Origin: Capsicum annuum
Lineage: Eukaryota; Streptophyta; Magnoliopsida; Solanales; Solanaceae
Assembly (NCBI RefSeq): GCF_002878395.1
Contig: NC_061120.1
Span: 93,163,773 to 93,227,772 of the forward strand
Direction: 5' to 3'
Length of the DNA: 64,000 nucleotides
The notes beneath the pieces were generated by a model. It had not been told where the DNA came from, ran no database searches, and worked only from the letters and a program-made list of their open reading frames with translations. Of this stretch, positions 46,501-58,340 are shown in pieces. The first letter of the stretch is position 1. Every line of letters starts with the position of its first letter. A program made the translations under genes and the position numbers.

Positions 46501-46719
46501 ACGCTTTTCTTCTCAATGATGCTCTTATTTGCACACTATCTTTTGGATTTTTGATGATGAGTTTGTTTAAATAGATAGCATTGTGTTTCCATTCTCTTGG
46601 AATACTTGGTTTCATTGTTTCTTCTATAGGAGTCAACTCTTGAGGGGGTATAGTCGACTCATCTTGTGATGGCTCAGAGGTTGTGTTGTTATTTTCTCCA
46701 GATTGTAGATTACTCATAT

Positions 46720-47608
46720 GTTATTCATCAACACTTAAACTCATAGGTGGATTAGATTCATCAAATATAATATGAATAGATTCCTCAACACACAAAGTTC
46801 TTTTATTAATGACCCTGTAAGCACGACTAGTGGGAGAGTACCCAAGGAAAATACCTTCGTCACTTCGTGGATCAAATTTTTCCAAGTTATTCTTACCATT
46901 GTTATGCATAAAATATATGCATCCAAAAGGATGGAAATAACTAATGTTGGGCTTTTTCCCTCTTCAGAGTTCATTAGGTGTTTTCTTTAGAATAGGTCTG
47001 ATCAGGCATCTGTTGATGATGTGACATGTTGTGCTCATTACTTCTGCCCAAAAGTGATTTGGGAGATTATGTTCTAACAGCATGGTCCTAGCAGTTTCCT
47101 AGAGAGACCGATTTTTTTGCTCTACTACACCATTTTGCTGAGGAGACAGAAGTGAAAAGAAGTTCTAAGAGTATCCTTTCTGAGCACAATACTCCTCAAA
47201 ATCCTTATTTTCTAATTCTCCTCTGTGATTACTGTGAATGTAAGTGATGAGGTGTCCATCTTCTCTCTGCACCTTTCTATAAAAAATCTCAAAGTTTGTG
47301 ACGGCCTCATGTTTGTGAGCAAGAAACATTACCCAAATAAAATGTGAATAATCATCAACTATAATGAAAACATATCTCTTTCCACTAATGCTTACGATCT
47401 TGGTTGGGCCAAACAGATCTATATTGATTATTTGAAAAGGTTTGGTAGTAGAGACAATGTCTTTGATTTTGAATGATGTCTGGTTCTGTTTACCCAATTG
47501 GCAGGCATCACAGATGTGATCCTTTTCAAACTTGAGTTTTGGCTGACCTTTCACCAATTCCAGTCTGGACAACTTCTCAATAGCATGCCCAAGCTTTCTG
47601 TGCCACAA
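46720..47608 (-). pseudogene. Copia integrase, broken
   Basis: The zinc-binding HHCC site is intact: WHRKLGHA and CDACQLGKQ (47,608-47,500). The catalytic core has IINIDLFGP (first Asp) and FIIVDDYSHFIWV. A stop falls at 47,165. The next stretch holds PQQNGVVE-type residues and the core's end, then FHPFGCIYFMHNNGKNN and KFDPRSDEGIFLGYSPTSRA (46,909-46,770), the conserved Copia C-terminal part. It would insert the DNA copy into the genome. Confidence 0.87.
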
Positions 47609-47639
47609 CCAAGTATCAATTGTTTGTACAGTGAGGCAA

Positions 47640-47988
47640 GTTAAGGTAGCAAAGTAAGGACTATATAAGACATAAATATTATCAATGCATTCACTGATGA
47701 GAGATGTTTTTTGTCGTGTTTGATTAAACAGTTTTCAGCTTTGAAGAGGACTCTGAATTCGGTGTCACACAACTGACTGATACTAAGAAGATTGTGTTTA
47801 AGGCCGTCTACTAGATATACTTCAGTGAATTCACATGATGAGACGAGTTTTATTAAGTCGATTCCAATAACATTGCCTCTAGCATTGTCACCGAATCTGA
47901 CTAATCCCTCATCTATTTTCCTTAGAGTAGAAAAACTTTCTTTCTTTTCAGACATGTGTTTGGAACATCTGCTATCAATGACCCACAT
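47640..47988 (-). pseudogene. Copia aspartic protease region
   Basis: WVIDSRCSKHM at the start is the retropepsin active site, normally DSGCS, with Gly changed to Arg. It is followed by VRFGDNARG and LVDGLKHNLLSISQLCD, which are conserved around the protease/integrase linker. It would cleave the polyprotein, but the altered triad makes activity unlikely. Confidence 0.85.
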
Positions 47989-48079
47989 TCCTTTCTTATT
48001 GCTCTTGCGAACTTATTTTTGCAAAACAAGAATATTAATTTTGTTTAGGTACCGAAGTGGTCTTGGGTCCTTGCGAGTT

Positions 48080-49602
48080 AGATGTGCTTCCTTTGGGCTT
48101 CCAAACCCACACACTTTTAGGCTTATGCCTGCAGCTATAGGATTTGTGTCCTCTCTATCCACGGATAAAATAGACAGGTCCTCAAAAGGAGAAGGAGATC
48201 TTGGCTGATTTAAACAATTCTGATGAGAAACTTGAATTGTTTTTAAAAGAGTTTAGTCTCATGAAACTATGACTTGGTGATCTCTTAATACTGTTTAATT
48301 TTATTTTTACATCATCAAGCTCTTCATGAAGTAAGTCAACTTCAATTTGACATGCTTCTATTTCTATTTGATAACTTCTTTGTTCCTCTTTGAGTTTTTA
48401 TTTAAATCGAGCTTTGCAAATCGTCTTCTCTTGAGTGAGTTTGTTATATTTATCTATAACTTTTTGAAGCTCATCAGTTATCATATCTAAATTAGATTCA
48501 AGAGTATTACAATTATGATAACCGTGTAGTCTTACCTCCCTAGATTCACTTGTTTCCATGAAGCATATATTGGCAGCTTCTATTTCTTTTTTGGTTTCAT
48601 CTTTATCACTTCAGGCTCGTAAATTTTAATTCCTCCTGGATGTTCTTCTTCTTAATTCTATACGATTTTATTTGAAGTGGCCAGGTCTTCCACAATGATA
48701 AAAACGATCATTGTTTCCAGTAAAGTTATTATTTTTGTCTCCTTGGGATCTTTATTGTCTTTATCTCATTATCTGCTTACTTCACGATTAATGAGGGTTA
48801 TTCCTTCGCTATTGGCATCTTTCAAAATATCCTCTTCTTCAGTTGGAACAGCATTGAAGGCTACTGGTTTCTTCTTTTCCTCCTTATGGTACTTGTTGAT
48901 ATGATTTCGTTCATATGTAATGAGGTTGCCTCGTAGTTCATCATACGTCATGTTAGGAAGACCTCTGTCTTCCAGAATGGCAGCCTTGGTTTTTCGAATT
49001 TCTGGGAGACTTTGAACCACTTTCTAGACTTACAGGCTATATGGATAGATCATCTCCAGTGATTTATGTTGGCATACGATCTTGCTGAATCTGGCAAACA
49101 TTGTTACAATGTGCTCATTGTCTTCCATTTTGAACAGCTCATATTTATTGACCAGGGCAACAATCTTTGACTTCTTGACTTTGGTGGTTCCTTCATAGGT
49201 TACCTCTAATTTGTTCCACATTTGTTTTGCAATCCCGCAAGTTGATATCTTGTCATATTCTTCTCCACTAATTGCACAAAGAAGTAAAATTATAGCACGT
49301 GCATTAGTTTGGATTACCTCTTGTTGTTCTTTTATGACCTCGATACTTGTAAGGTCTTCTATGTCAGTATTGCTAGATTTCTTGTCTTTGTCCTTTTGCT
49401 TCTCTTTTATTCCTGGAATTGGCTTTGGACCCTTCTTAATGACAACCCAGGCTTGGAAGTCATTTGATTGGACAAAGATTCTGAATCTATTATTCCAGTA
49501 AGAGTAGTGTTGTCCATTGAAGTATGATGGTCTTGTGGAGGAGTGACCATCTAGAATAAGAGAACCACGAATTTGATAATTTGCCATTTGATCTTTGCTC
49601 AC
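48080..49602 (-). pseudogene. Copia gag, broken
   Basis: The start MSKDQMANYQIRGSLILDGH at 49,602 is followed by PSYFNGQHYSYWNNRFRIFV, the DUF4219-like opening of Copia gag, and by the UBN2-type region (IILLLCAISGEEYDKISTC, AKQMWNKLEVTYEGT). A stop ends it at 49,030. The remainder continues to MTYDELRGNLITYE (about 48,940). A zinc knuckle remnant YHCGRPGHFK near 48,690 has lost its first and last Cys. The protein would form the particle. Confidence 0.85.
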
Positions 49603-49629
49603 TTGTGGTTAAGCAACACTTTTGGTGAG

Positions 49630-49647
49630 ACCTGCTCTGATACCAAT
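49630..49647 (-). other. primer binding site, initiator Met-tRNA
   Basis: The minus strand reads ATTGGTATCAGAGCAGG next to the 5' LTR, a perfect TGGTATCAGAGC match. Confidence 0.9.
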
Positions 49648-50561
49648 TGAAATTCAAGATGGGGGATGAATTAAAATTTTTCTGTGAGTCGGCTATTAAG
49701 TCCTCATAGTGAACTCTCCTGCAGATCAGTACACTTCATAAATCAGATTAGGTTCGAAGTAATCAAGTAAATAAATAATCAAATGTAAAGTAAGGTCACA
49801 GAGATTTATCCTGGTTCAGAACACCAATGTGGTGCCTACTTCCAGTCCCCCTAGGTTTCAATGTTTCCTTATATCGTTCAATGTCGGGCTCAAATACAAT
49901 GATGGAAAACAAGTTTTGAAGACTTATTTTGTTCTTCAGATCTCGTGACATAACTTTCGTTTGTGTTACAAAGTTGTCTCGATCCTACTCTTTATACAAC
50001 AATTGTAAACTAAGAGTTACAAAGCTTCGTGAGACTAAGATTGAGATACTTTGAGATTCTTCTTGAAGTTGCATAACCCTTGTCTATCTTTAGTTTTCTT
50101 CTTTTATAGTCTTCGGTTGCTACTCTTCGTAAGAAAATCCAAGAGATTTCTTCTCAATCAAGGATTTGAATGGATTCCTTGATTGAGGAATATAGTTGTA
50201 TGATATGTCCATATCAGATATGTCCATATACTATTTTTACTCACGTTCATATCAGCTATGTCCGTGATATTTCTTCCTTTTTGTTCTTGTAGTGATTGAT
50301 GCTCTTCCAAGTTTGTTTGTGATCTTTTCCTCCTTTTACTTTGTTGTGATTGATTTGATCTACTGCATTTTCAGAACCGAGGTTTTTCTTCTGAGTATTT
50401 TTGTTTTGATTGATTTGCTTAGATGTCGCGGATCTTGATTTGATGTCCTTCTATTGCTGGAGCCGGCTTCCTTATTTGCTTTATTTAGCAGTCCTCCAAT
50501 ATCCTGCAAAGATCCACTTATTAGTTAGTCATTGCTAAAACGTAAACTTAGGAGGCTAACA
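49648..50561 (-). repeat. 5' LTR of the 8.6-kb Copia element (914 bp)
   Basis: On the minus strand it starts TGTTAGCCTCCTAAG and ends ...CTTGAATTTCA. It contains TTTATAGTCTT-type TATA sequence and repeated ATATCAGATATGTCCATAT words at 50,205-50,265. Confidence 0.88.
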
Positions 50562-51959
50562 GTTGTAACTAATTAACACTTAGTGATTTGAATATTTAAT
50601 TCAAAAATGCCAACATGTTATCCTCTTCCCAATGTATGTGACTGTTAATATGCCCATTAAATATCCAACATAAGAATTAGTTTAAGTGTTAAAAATGGAA
50701 TGCAGAAATCTAGATTATTGGCTATGACATATGTCTATCTACTAATTCCTTTCTGTTCCCATTTTTTATAGTCTCTAATCCTATCAGTTAATTGGTGGCA
50801 ATTGGTGTGAGTTGGGACTCATTTTATTCGGATTAAATTACTAAGAAAATTATTAACTTTGATTAGGTTTAGTTGTTTCAAAATGGATGTTGTCCAGATT
50901 TTGATGAACTTAAGCTAATGCATATTTTTCGTAATTTACTATAGTCACTGAGATGTGAAAATTCTTATATGATTCTTGTATGAGTTCAATTCATATTGCA
51001 CTAATTTTCTCTCAATTCAAATATATAAATCATAAGATAATTATGTATTGAATTTGAAAAAGTACGAATAATATTTTTTTTTCAAATTATGATATTTTGT
51101 TTGAGCATGTTAAATTATATTACCTTAAATAAGTTCAACTATTATATTGTTTATCTTGTAAAAGTCCAATTATTATTATTATCATATTCTTTCCACCCAC
51201 CTCCGGCGGCTCCTCACCCAATCCTCCCTATAATTTCATAAGCATATCTATATGAATAAAGACGATGAACCATACAATGATTCAAAAACTTGTTTGTTTT
51301 ATATTTTTATTTGTTACATTATTCACTATTTAAATTTATTAAGGTGTTAATATTAATCTTTAATAGCTTATCACTTGACATAATATAGTTATCAAGTGCT
51401 CTTCTTAATTCATGAAATAGATATATTTATTTTTCTAGTTCTTGAAATTAAATTTGTTTTTAAATTTGTATGGTTCATAATTTTTTCACCATTTAGATTT
51501 GCATTTTAAATTACAAACATTATATTACTAAATAAAAAATCACAGAAAACACTGTCAAAATAAATAAAATCTAATTTTAAAATAATTAATAATAAAAGAA
51601 AGGAAGAAAGCTTATGCCTAATCCCACTTTTAAATCATCTCAAGGCTTTTATCATGCTCACCAGTCATTCTNNNNNNNNNNNNNNNNNNNNNNNNNNNNN
51701 NNNNNNNNNNNNNNNNNNNNNNNNNNNNNNNNNNNNNNNNNNNNNNNNNNNNNNNNNNNNNNNNNNNNNNNATATTGCTATTGTTCCTGTAAAATAAAAC
51801 ACATTGAAATTATCAAAAGCACATATATCAATATAAGTAACGAAAGACAATCAAATTATTGAATAGCAAGTAAATCATATCTTTCATCCAATTTTTGCAA
51901 TCAAATTAAGTAATGAATAAAAAATAGTTAAGTAATCGGGGGCTTTGGGCTCTAGGTGA
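50562..51959. other. AT-rich interval, nothing recognised
   Basis: No coding or RNA gene is visible. The stretch at 51,536-51,575 (ATCACAGAAAACACTGTC, then AAAATAAATAAAATCTA) recurs almost unchanged at 61,204-61,240. A 100-N gap is included. Confidence 0.5.
51672..51771. other. assembly gap (100 N)
   Basis: Exactly 100 N, a placeholder for unknown length, about 190 bases before the foldback element's left end. Confidence 0.98.
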
Positions 51960-52299
51960 TAAAAGAATTTTAAAATGAGGTCTGGGTGATACAAGTCTTA
52001 ATAATTAAGTGGAGGTGACAATTACTTTATTAAGGATTAACAAAGTAAGAAAAGATTGAAAATAACCCACAAGTTTTTTAATTTACACTTTGATCCAATG
52101 TAAAACCTAATATAACTAGAAATGGAGGGAAAAAAAAAGCACGTTTCTCTCTCTTCTCATTTATTGGAGCTTTCTCTCTCTTCGTGATTTTTTGTTGTTC
52201 ATTGTTGTTCTATTCATCATTTTATTCTTCATTATCATCATCTTGTTTTTCATTATCATCATCTTCTTGTTGTTGAAGATTATTGTTACCACTACTATT

Positions 52300-52930
52300 G
52301 CTACTTGATCAAATTTTTTTAGGTCAAATTTTATTCGTATATCACTTGGGAATTACTTATAGGTGATTTTAGTAAGTAAAATTATAATTTTTAGTTGAAT
52401 TTCTCATTTGGGTGTATCTGCTACTGCTATTTTTTCAATAATAGATAAAACATGTAACATGAATCCAACAGATGAGTAATCTGTTGCACAGATAAGTAAT
52501 CTATTGCAACATGTATGACTAATCTGTTGCACAGATGAGTAATCTGTTGCACAGATGAGTAATCTGTTATAACATATTGACTAATCTATTACAACAGATG
52601 AGTAATATATTGCAACATGTATGACTAATCTGTTGCAACAGATTACTCATCTGTTGGATTTGTATATAGTGTTGTAACATGAATCCAACATATGGGTCAT
52701 CTATTGCAACAAGTTAGTCATATGTTGCAACAGATTACTCACTTATTACAACAAATGACTCATATATTGGATTCATGTTACAGGTTCTATCTATCGTAGC
52801 AGTAGCAGATATATCAAATAATAAATTTAACGAAAATCATAATTATACTTACAAAATCACCTATGAAGTAATGTCCAAGTAATATACGAACAAAATTTAA
52901 CCTAAAAAAATCCAAAAATTTCAACAATGA
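52300..52930. repeat. self-complementary module 1 (arm, array, inverted arm)
   Basis: The left arm (about 52,315-52,440) has TTAGGTCAAATTTTATTCGT, AGTAAGTAAAATTATAA and GTATCTGCTACTGCTA. The right arm (about 52,790-52,920) carries the same words reversed and complemented (TAGCAGTAGCAGATA, then ATAATTATACTTACAAAATC). Between them is an array of CTGTTGCAACAG/ATGAGTAAT units. Confidence 0.8.
52440..52795. repeat. array of palindromic CTGTTGCAACAG units (module 1)
   Basis: Units of about 20-25 bases combine TCTGTTGCAACAGATGA-like words with GTAATC, GACTAAT or CTCAT. CTGTTGCAACAG equals its own reverse complement, so every unit can pair with itself or with any neighbour. Confidence 0.85.
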
Positions 52931-53930
52931 CACAATGAATAAGTGAAACACATGAAATATTTCATAAACCAGGTAAAGAAGACAAAAATAGTGTATCATA
53001 CATCAAATGCAGGAAGATCAAGGGGCCAAACGTATGAGTTCTCCGAACAATATTTTAGTCTCGTAGTATTTTAATTGCTTTCTAATGGATGACCCATCTA
53101 TTATAACAGATTTTCTATCTGTTTGATAATTTTCAATAGATGAATCATTTGTTGCAACATATTAATCATCTGTTGATTCAAATTAAGCAATTATTAGTAA
53201 TAACTAAATTGATTTAGCTAAAATTAAAGATGTCTTTAAGACAATGGGACAAACATTTGAGTTCTTCTAAAAATGTTTGAGTTCCCTAGTATTTTAATTA
53301 TTTTTCAACAGATCACCTATTTGTTGCAACAAGTTAGTCATCTGTTGCAATAAATGCTTATAATAGGTTAGTTATTTGTTGATTCAAATTAAATAATTAT
53401 TAATAATAATTGAATTGATTTAACTAAAATTGAAGACAAGACCTTAGACAAGTGGAAAACGTTTGAGGTATCCTAAAAATATTTGAGCTTTAGTATTTTA
53501 AATTGTTTTTCAACACATATTTTGTCTATTTAGTTATTTCTAACAGATGAGTCATATGTTGCAACAACTTAGTTATCTATGGCAACAGATGTCTATATCT
53601 GTTTGATAATTTTCAATAGATGAATTAGTTGTTGCAACAAGTGAGTCATTTGTTGCAACAAATGTCTATAACCTGTTTGGTTATTTTCAACAGATATTTT
53701 TATTTGTTTGATCATTTTTAACAGATTACTCATCTGTTGTAACATGTTAGTCATCTATTGATTCATATTAAGTCATTATTAGAAATATCTATATTGATTT
53801 AACTAAAATAAAATATGAATTCGTAAGTTCAATTACAGTTTCAATTAATCTCATGGTAATTACACGATCAACTAAGCATGTTCGTCCTGAGTAGAGTGAT
53901 CAATTGACCAATTTTATTTGAAATAATTAA
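52930..53930. repeat. left stem of the foldback, with interspersed palindromic units
   Basis: Landmark words such as CAGGTAAAGAAGACAAAAATA (near 52,970), AACAGATTTTCTATCTG (near 53,105) and AAGACCTTAGAC-type words (near 53,430) occur reversed and complemented in the right stem near 57,680, 57,540 and 57,210. Pairing order is preserved, so this is a true inverted arm of about 1 kb. Confidence 0.75.
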
Positions 53931-55265
53931 AATCAAGAAATTATTAGTAATAATTAAATTAATTTAACTAAAATTAAAGATGAATTTATAATTTTAATTA
54001 CGATTTCAATTAATCTCATAGTAATTACATGATCATCTAAGTGTATTCGTGTTGAGTAAAGTGTTAATTGACCAATTTTATTTGAAATGATTCAAATTAA
54101 AATATTATTAGTAATAACTACATTGATTTAACTAAAATTAAAGATGAATTGATAAGTTCAATTATGATTTTAATTATTCTCATATTAATTACATGATCAT
54201 CTTAGTGTGTTCGTTCTGAGTAGAGTGATCAATTGACTAATTTTATTTGAAATGATTCAAATTAAGTCATTATTAGTAATAGCTAAATTGATTTAATAAT
54301 TACAATTTCAATTAATCTTATAGTAATTTTATGATCATTTATGTGTACAACCTATTGCAATAGATAAGTCATCTGTTGAAAATTATCAAATAGATATTCA
54401 CATATGTTGCAATAGATTAGTCATCTGTTGTAACAAATGTCTTTATCTGTTAGTCATTTCCAACAGATAATCAATCTGTTGCAACATATGACTTTATCTA
54501 TTTGTTATTTCCAACAGATTACTAATATGTTGCAATAGATGACTAATCCATTGCAACATATGTCTTTATCTGTTTAGTCATTTTCAATAGATTACTCATC
54601 TTTTGCAACATCTTAGTCATCTATTAATTCATATTAAGCCATTATATTAGTAATAACTAAATTGATTTAACTAGTATTAATAAGTTTAATTACTGTTTCA
54701 ATTAATCTCATGGTAATTACACGATCAACTAAGTGTGTTCGATCTAAGTAGAGTGATCAATTGACCAATTTTATTTAAAATGATTCAAACCAAGCCATAA
54801 TTAGAAATAACTATATTGATTTAACTAAAATTAAAGATGAATTAGTAAATTCACTTACAATTTCAATTAATTTTATAGTAATTACATGATCAACTAAGTG
54901 TTTCGTCTTAAGTAGAATGATCAATTGACCAATTTGATTTGAAATAATTAAAATTATGAAATTATTAGTAATAACTAAATTAATTTAACTAAAAATAAAA
55001 AATGAATTGATAATTTAATTACGATTTCAATTAATCTCATAGTAATTACATGATCATCTAAGTGTATTCGTCTTGAGTAAAGTGTTAATTGACCAATTCT
55101 ATTTTAAATGATTCAAATTAAGACATTATTAGTAATAACAACATTGATTTAACTAAAATTAAAGATGAATTGATAAGTTCAATTACGATTTCAATTATTC
55201 TCATATTAATTACACGATCATCTTAGTGTGTTCGTTTTGAGTTGAGTGATTAATTGACTAATTGA
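53776..55265. repeat. 165-bp tandem repeat
   Basis: About seven monomers in two blocks (53,776-54,340 and 54,640-55,265). The word TTATTAGTAATAACTA starts copies at about 53,941, 54,105 and 54,270, giving periods of 164 and 165. Each unit contains ATTGATTTAACTAAAATTAA, TCAATTAATCTCAT, TAATTACATGATCA and AGTGATCAATTGACCAATTT. An inverted copy lies at 56,640-56,880. Confidence 0.85.
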
Positions 55266-55650
55266 CGATCAATCTGTTGCAATAGATGTGTTTATCTACT
55301 TGGTCATTTCCAATAGATTACCCATCTGCTGCAATAGATGGGTCATTTGTTATCAATCTATCTTTAATTTTATTGTAATAGTAAATAATCTTGTGTTGTT
55401 ATTTAATTTTAGTCTATGACCTTGCTCTCAACCAAACACTTTCTTTCTTGTAATTGACTCTTTCCACTCCCGAATGCTCAAAAACCTACACCTCTCAACA
55501 TCTTAAAAAAATAGGCAGAATGATAAAAAAATAAAAATAAATGCAGTCGATCAAATAAAGATTTTCTCATTCATTACATAAAAAATATTTACAACATTAG
55601 GTAGATCCGATAAAATAAATTACAAATGATAAAAAAATATATATAACATA

Positions 55651-55848
55651 CTAATAATAATAATTATTATTATTATTATTATTATTGTCAATCGAAAATC
55701 CATTGGGAAGTAGACCCCTCAGCCTTCGAATCCCACGAAGCACCCTTGCTGTCGCAGCGCCCAACTCTCACACCAGTTCATGAACCAGCCTTTCAAGTTC
55801 CTACACGGTGTCAAGCAGAATCGCCATGTACCAAATCAGATCAGTCAT
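55651..55848 (-). pseudogene. 65-codon reading frame with poly-Asn tail, two internal stops, function unknown
   Basis: The frame begins MTDLIWYMAILLDTV, stops (TAG at 55,803-55,801), continues ELERLVHELV, stops (TGA at 55,770-55,768), continues ELGAATARVLRGIRRLRGLL and PNGFSID. It then runs into eight AAT codons and three TAT codons before the final TAG at 55,653-55,651. The TGA could come from CGA by one C-to-T change. Leucine/arginine spacing suggests a short amphipathic helix. The trinucleotide microsatellite at 55,654-55,687 is in frame with it. I do not recognise a family. The frame's length and composition in such AT-rich DNA argue for former coding. Confidence 0.45.
55654..55687. repeat. 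(AAT)n/(ATT)n microsatellite
   Basis: About eleven AAT/ATT triplets with one phase switch. On the minus strand they read as Asn then Tyr codons. Confidence 0.9.
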
Positions 55849-56394
55849 ATCTAGAATATGCATGAACAAATTACGTAAAACACTAAACCACATATAGTAC
55901 CAACTGGTAGTTTAACAAAAAAAATGTGAAACTTAACTAGAAAATAGATGCACGTTAATAATTTTCATATTAGAACAAGAAAATAAACATATCTCAACAG
56001 ACGAAAAAGAAATTTATTTTTGAAAGAGAAGTGATTGAAGATATAATGACATTTTTATTCAAGACAAGATGCAAGAGATAGAACTTTGGAGACCTATTTA
56101 TAAAAGATTGAATGAGTGAGTAGTGCAATGTGTTAGGCAAAAAATCATGACCGTTCACCTCTTTTTTAATAATTATATCTCTTAAATAAATCGAACTTGG
56201 TGACTTTTCGATTATTTAAATTAAAAAATAGATTTAAATACAAAAAAGGGGAAAATTCATAACTTTTCATCTATTTGGTATTTTAGTTATTTAAATTAAA
56301 TAGCTACAAAATTGTGTTTATCATATTTTTTCATATTATTTATTTACGAATTATTTTTTAAATTAAATAATCGAAAAGTCATGATCCTTGAGTT

Positions 56395-56580
56395 CTTCCA
56401 ACAGATGATCTGTTTGTTGCAACATATGGTCCATCTGTTGCAACAGATGACCCTTCTGTTGCAATATATGACTCATCTGTTGGAGTAATTGATTCATTTT
56501 TGCAATATATGGTTCATCTGTTGCAACAGATTGTTCATTTGTTGCAACAGATTATTTGTTTATTGAAAAAATAAATCAAT
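56395..56580. repeat. palindromic unit array at the inner edge of the right stem
   Basis: It contains CAACAGATGATCTG, TTTGTTGCAACATATGG, ATCTGTTGCAACAGATGACC and similar units, alternating TTGCAACA with ATGAYYCATCTGTTG. Confidence 0.85.
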
Positions 56581-56639
56581 AGGAAGATTTATTCAATAGA
56601 AATAATAACAAATCATCATTTATCAATACACCATTGTTA

Positions 56640-57745
56640 CCATGCGATTAATTGAAATCATAATTGAGCATGCTAATTCATCTTTAATTTTAGTTAAATC
56701 AATATAGTTGTTTCTAATGATGGATTAGTTTGAATCATTTGAAATAAAATTTATCAATTGATCACTCTACTCAGGACGAACATACTTAGCTAATCATGTA
56801 ATTACCATGAGATTAATTGAAACTGTAATTGAACTTATTAATTTATATTTTATTTTAGTTAAATCAATTAGTTATTACTAATAATGGCTTATAGATGAAT
56901 AACATGTTACAATAGATGAGTAATCTATTGGAAAAGACCAAACAGCTAAAGACATTTGTTGAAAATGACCAAACAGATATAGACATCTATTGCAACAGAT
57001 GACTAACCTGTTGCAATAGCTAACTCATCTATTTAAAAATTATCAAATAAAATAGACATCTGTTGCAACAGATGACTAAATTGTTGCAACATATGACTCA
57101 TCTATTGGAAATTATTAAATAGACAAGATATATGTTGAAAAGCAATTTAAAATACTAAAGCTCAAATATTATTAGGAGAACTCAAACATTTGTCCCCTTG
57201 TCTAAGGTCTTGTATTAAAGACTTGTCTTCAATTTTAATTAAATTGATTTAGTTATATTAATAATTGCTTAATTTGAATAAACAAATGACTAACCTGTTA
57301 TAAACATCTATTGCAATAGATGACTAACTTGTTGCAACAAATAGATAATCTGTTGAAAAATAATTAAAATACTAGGAAACTCAAATATTTTTAGGAGAAC
57401 ACAAATATTTGTCCCATTGTGTAGAGATGTCTTTAATTTTAGTTAAATCAATTTAGTTATTACTAATAATTGCTTAATTTGAATCAACAGATGACTAACA
57501 TATTGCATCAGATGATTCATTTGTTGGAAATTACCAAACAGATAGAAAATCTGTTGTAACAGATGGGTCAACTATTAGAAAGCAATTAAAATATTAGGGA
57601 ACTTAAACGTTTTTAGGAGAACTCAAACGTTTGTCCCCTTGATCCTTTTGCATTTGATATATGGCATATTATTTTTGTCTTCTTTACCTGTTTCATGATA
57701 TTTTTTATGTGTTTTACTTATTCTTTGTGCCCCTATTAAAATTTT
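56640..57745. repeat. right stem of the foldback
   Basis: Inverted partner of the left stem. It includes the only inverted copy of the 165-bp repeat (56,640-56,880: TAATTGAAATCATAATTGAG, TTGATCACTCTACTCAGGAC). Palindromic units lie at 56,890-57,120, 57,270-57,360 and 57,480-57,580. Confidence 0.75.
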
Positions 57746-58340
57746 TTAAAAAAAAATTAGGTCAAATTTTGTTCATCACTTGTACATTACTTCATAGCTT
57801 ATTTTGTAAGTAAAATTATGATTTTTGTTGAATTTCTTATTTGGTGTATCTGCTACTGCTACAATGGATAGAACCTGCAACATGAATCCAACATATGAGT
57901 CATCTATTGCAACAAGTGAGTAATATGTTGCAATATATGACTAATTTGTTGCAACAGATGACCCATATGTTGGATTCATGTTACAATACTATGAAATGAA
58001 TCCAACAGATGAGTAATCTGTTGTAACAAATTAGTCATATATTTATTGCAACAAATTAGTCATATATATTGCAACAGATTAGTCATATATGTTGCAACAG
58101 ATTACTCATTTGTTGCAATAAATTAGTCATATATGTTGCAACAGATTAGTCATATATGTTGCAATAGGTTAGTCATATATGTTGCAACATATTACTAATC
58201 TGTGTAACAGATTAGTCATATATGTTGCAACAGATTACTCATCTGTTGGATTCATGTTACATGTTTTATCTATTGTTAAAAAACAACAGTAGCAGATACA
58301 TCCAGATGAGAAATTCAACTAAAAAATAACAAACATTAAA
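57745..58340. repeat. self-complementary module 2
   Basis: The left arm is at 57,745-57,880 (TTAGGTCAAATTTTGTTCAT, GTATCTGCTACTGCTA) and the inverted right arm at 58,255-58,330 (AACAGTAGCAGATACATCC). The array between them at 57,880-58,255 includes repeated TTAGTCATATATGTTGCAAC units with a period of about 30. Confidence 0.8.

Larger units (their letters stand above)
41970..50561 (-). mobile_element. 8.6-kb Ty1/Copia element (SIRE-like) with a third ORF, inactive
   Basis: LTRs lie at 41,970-42,850 and 49,648-50,561. On the minus strand the order is 5' LTR, primer site, gag, protease, integrase, RT, RNase H (the Copia order), then a 1.4-kb extra ORF, a purine tract and the 3' LTR. Length, 0.9-kb LTRs and the ORF after pol fit the SIRE/Maximus lineage. 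The lineage is inferred from layout, not from a tree. Flanking 5-mers (GAAGT and GTTGT) match at only three of five positions. Many stops are present. Confidence 0.87.
55430..56110 (-). other. gene-like transcription unit in the foldback loop
   Basis: On the minus strand a TATAAATA box (56,102-56,095) is followed by a short leader (CTTGCATCTTGTCTTG) and an AT-rich stretch with an acceptor-like TATTCTAG just before the ATG at 55,848. Then come the reading frame (55,848-55,651) and a tail with ATGTAATGAATGAG and TTTGTAATTTATT words that could serve polyadenylation. The GC content of the frame is clearly above that of the flanking repeats. The unit has no inverted partner, so it lies in the single-stranded loop. 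Splicing and transcription are inferred only. Confidence 0.4.

Noticed and set aside
42000..50500. Integrated plant pararetrovirus
   Set aside because: The protein order is protease-integrase-RT-RNase H between LTRs with a Met-tRNA primer site, which is Copia. No movement protein or viral coat motif is seen.
52440..58270. CRISPR-like array
   Set aside because: Repeats are short, degenerate and palindromic without unique spacers of fixed length, and the DNA is plant nuclear.
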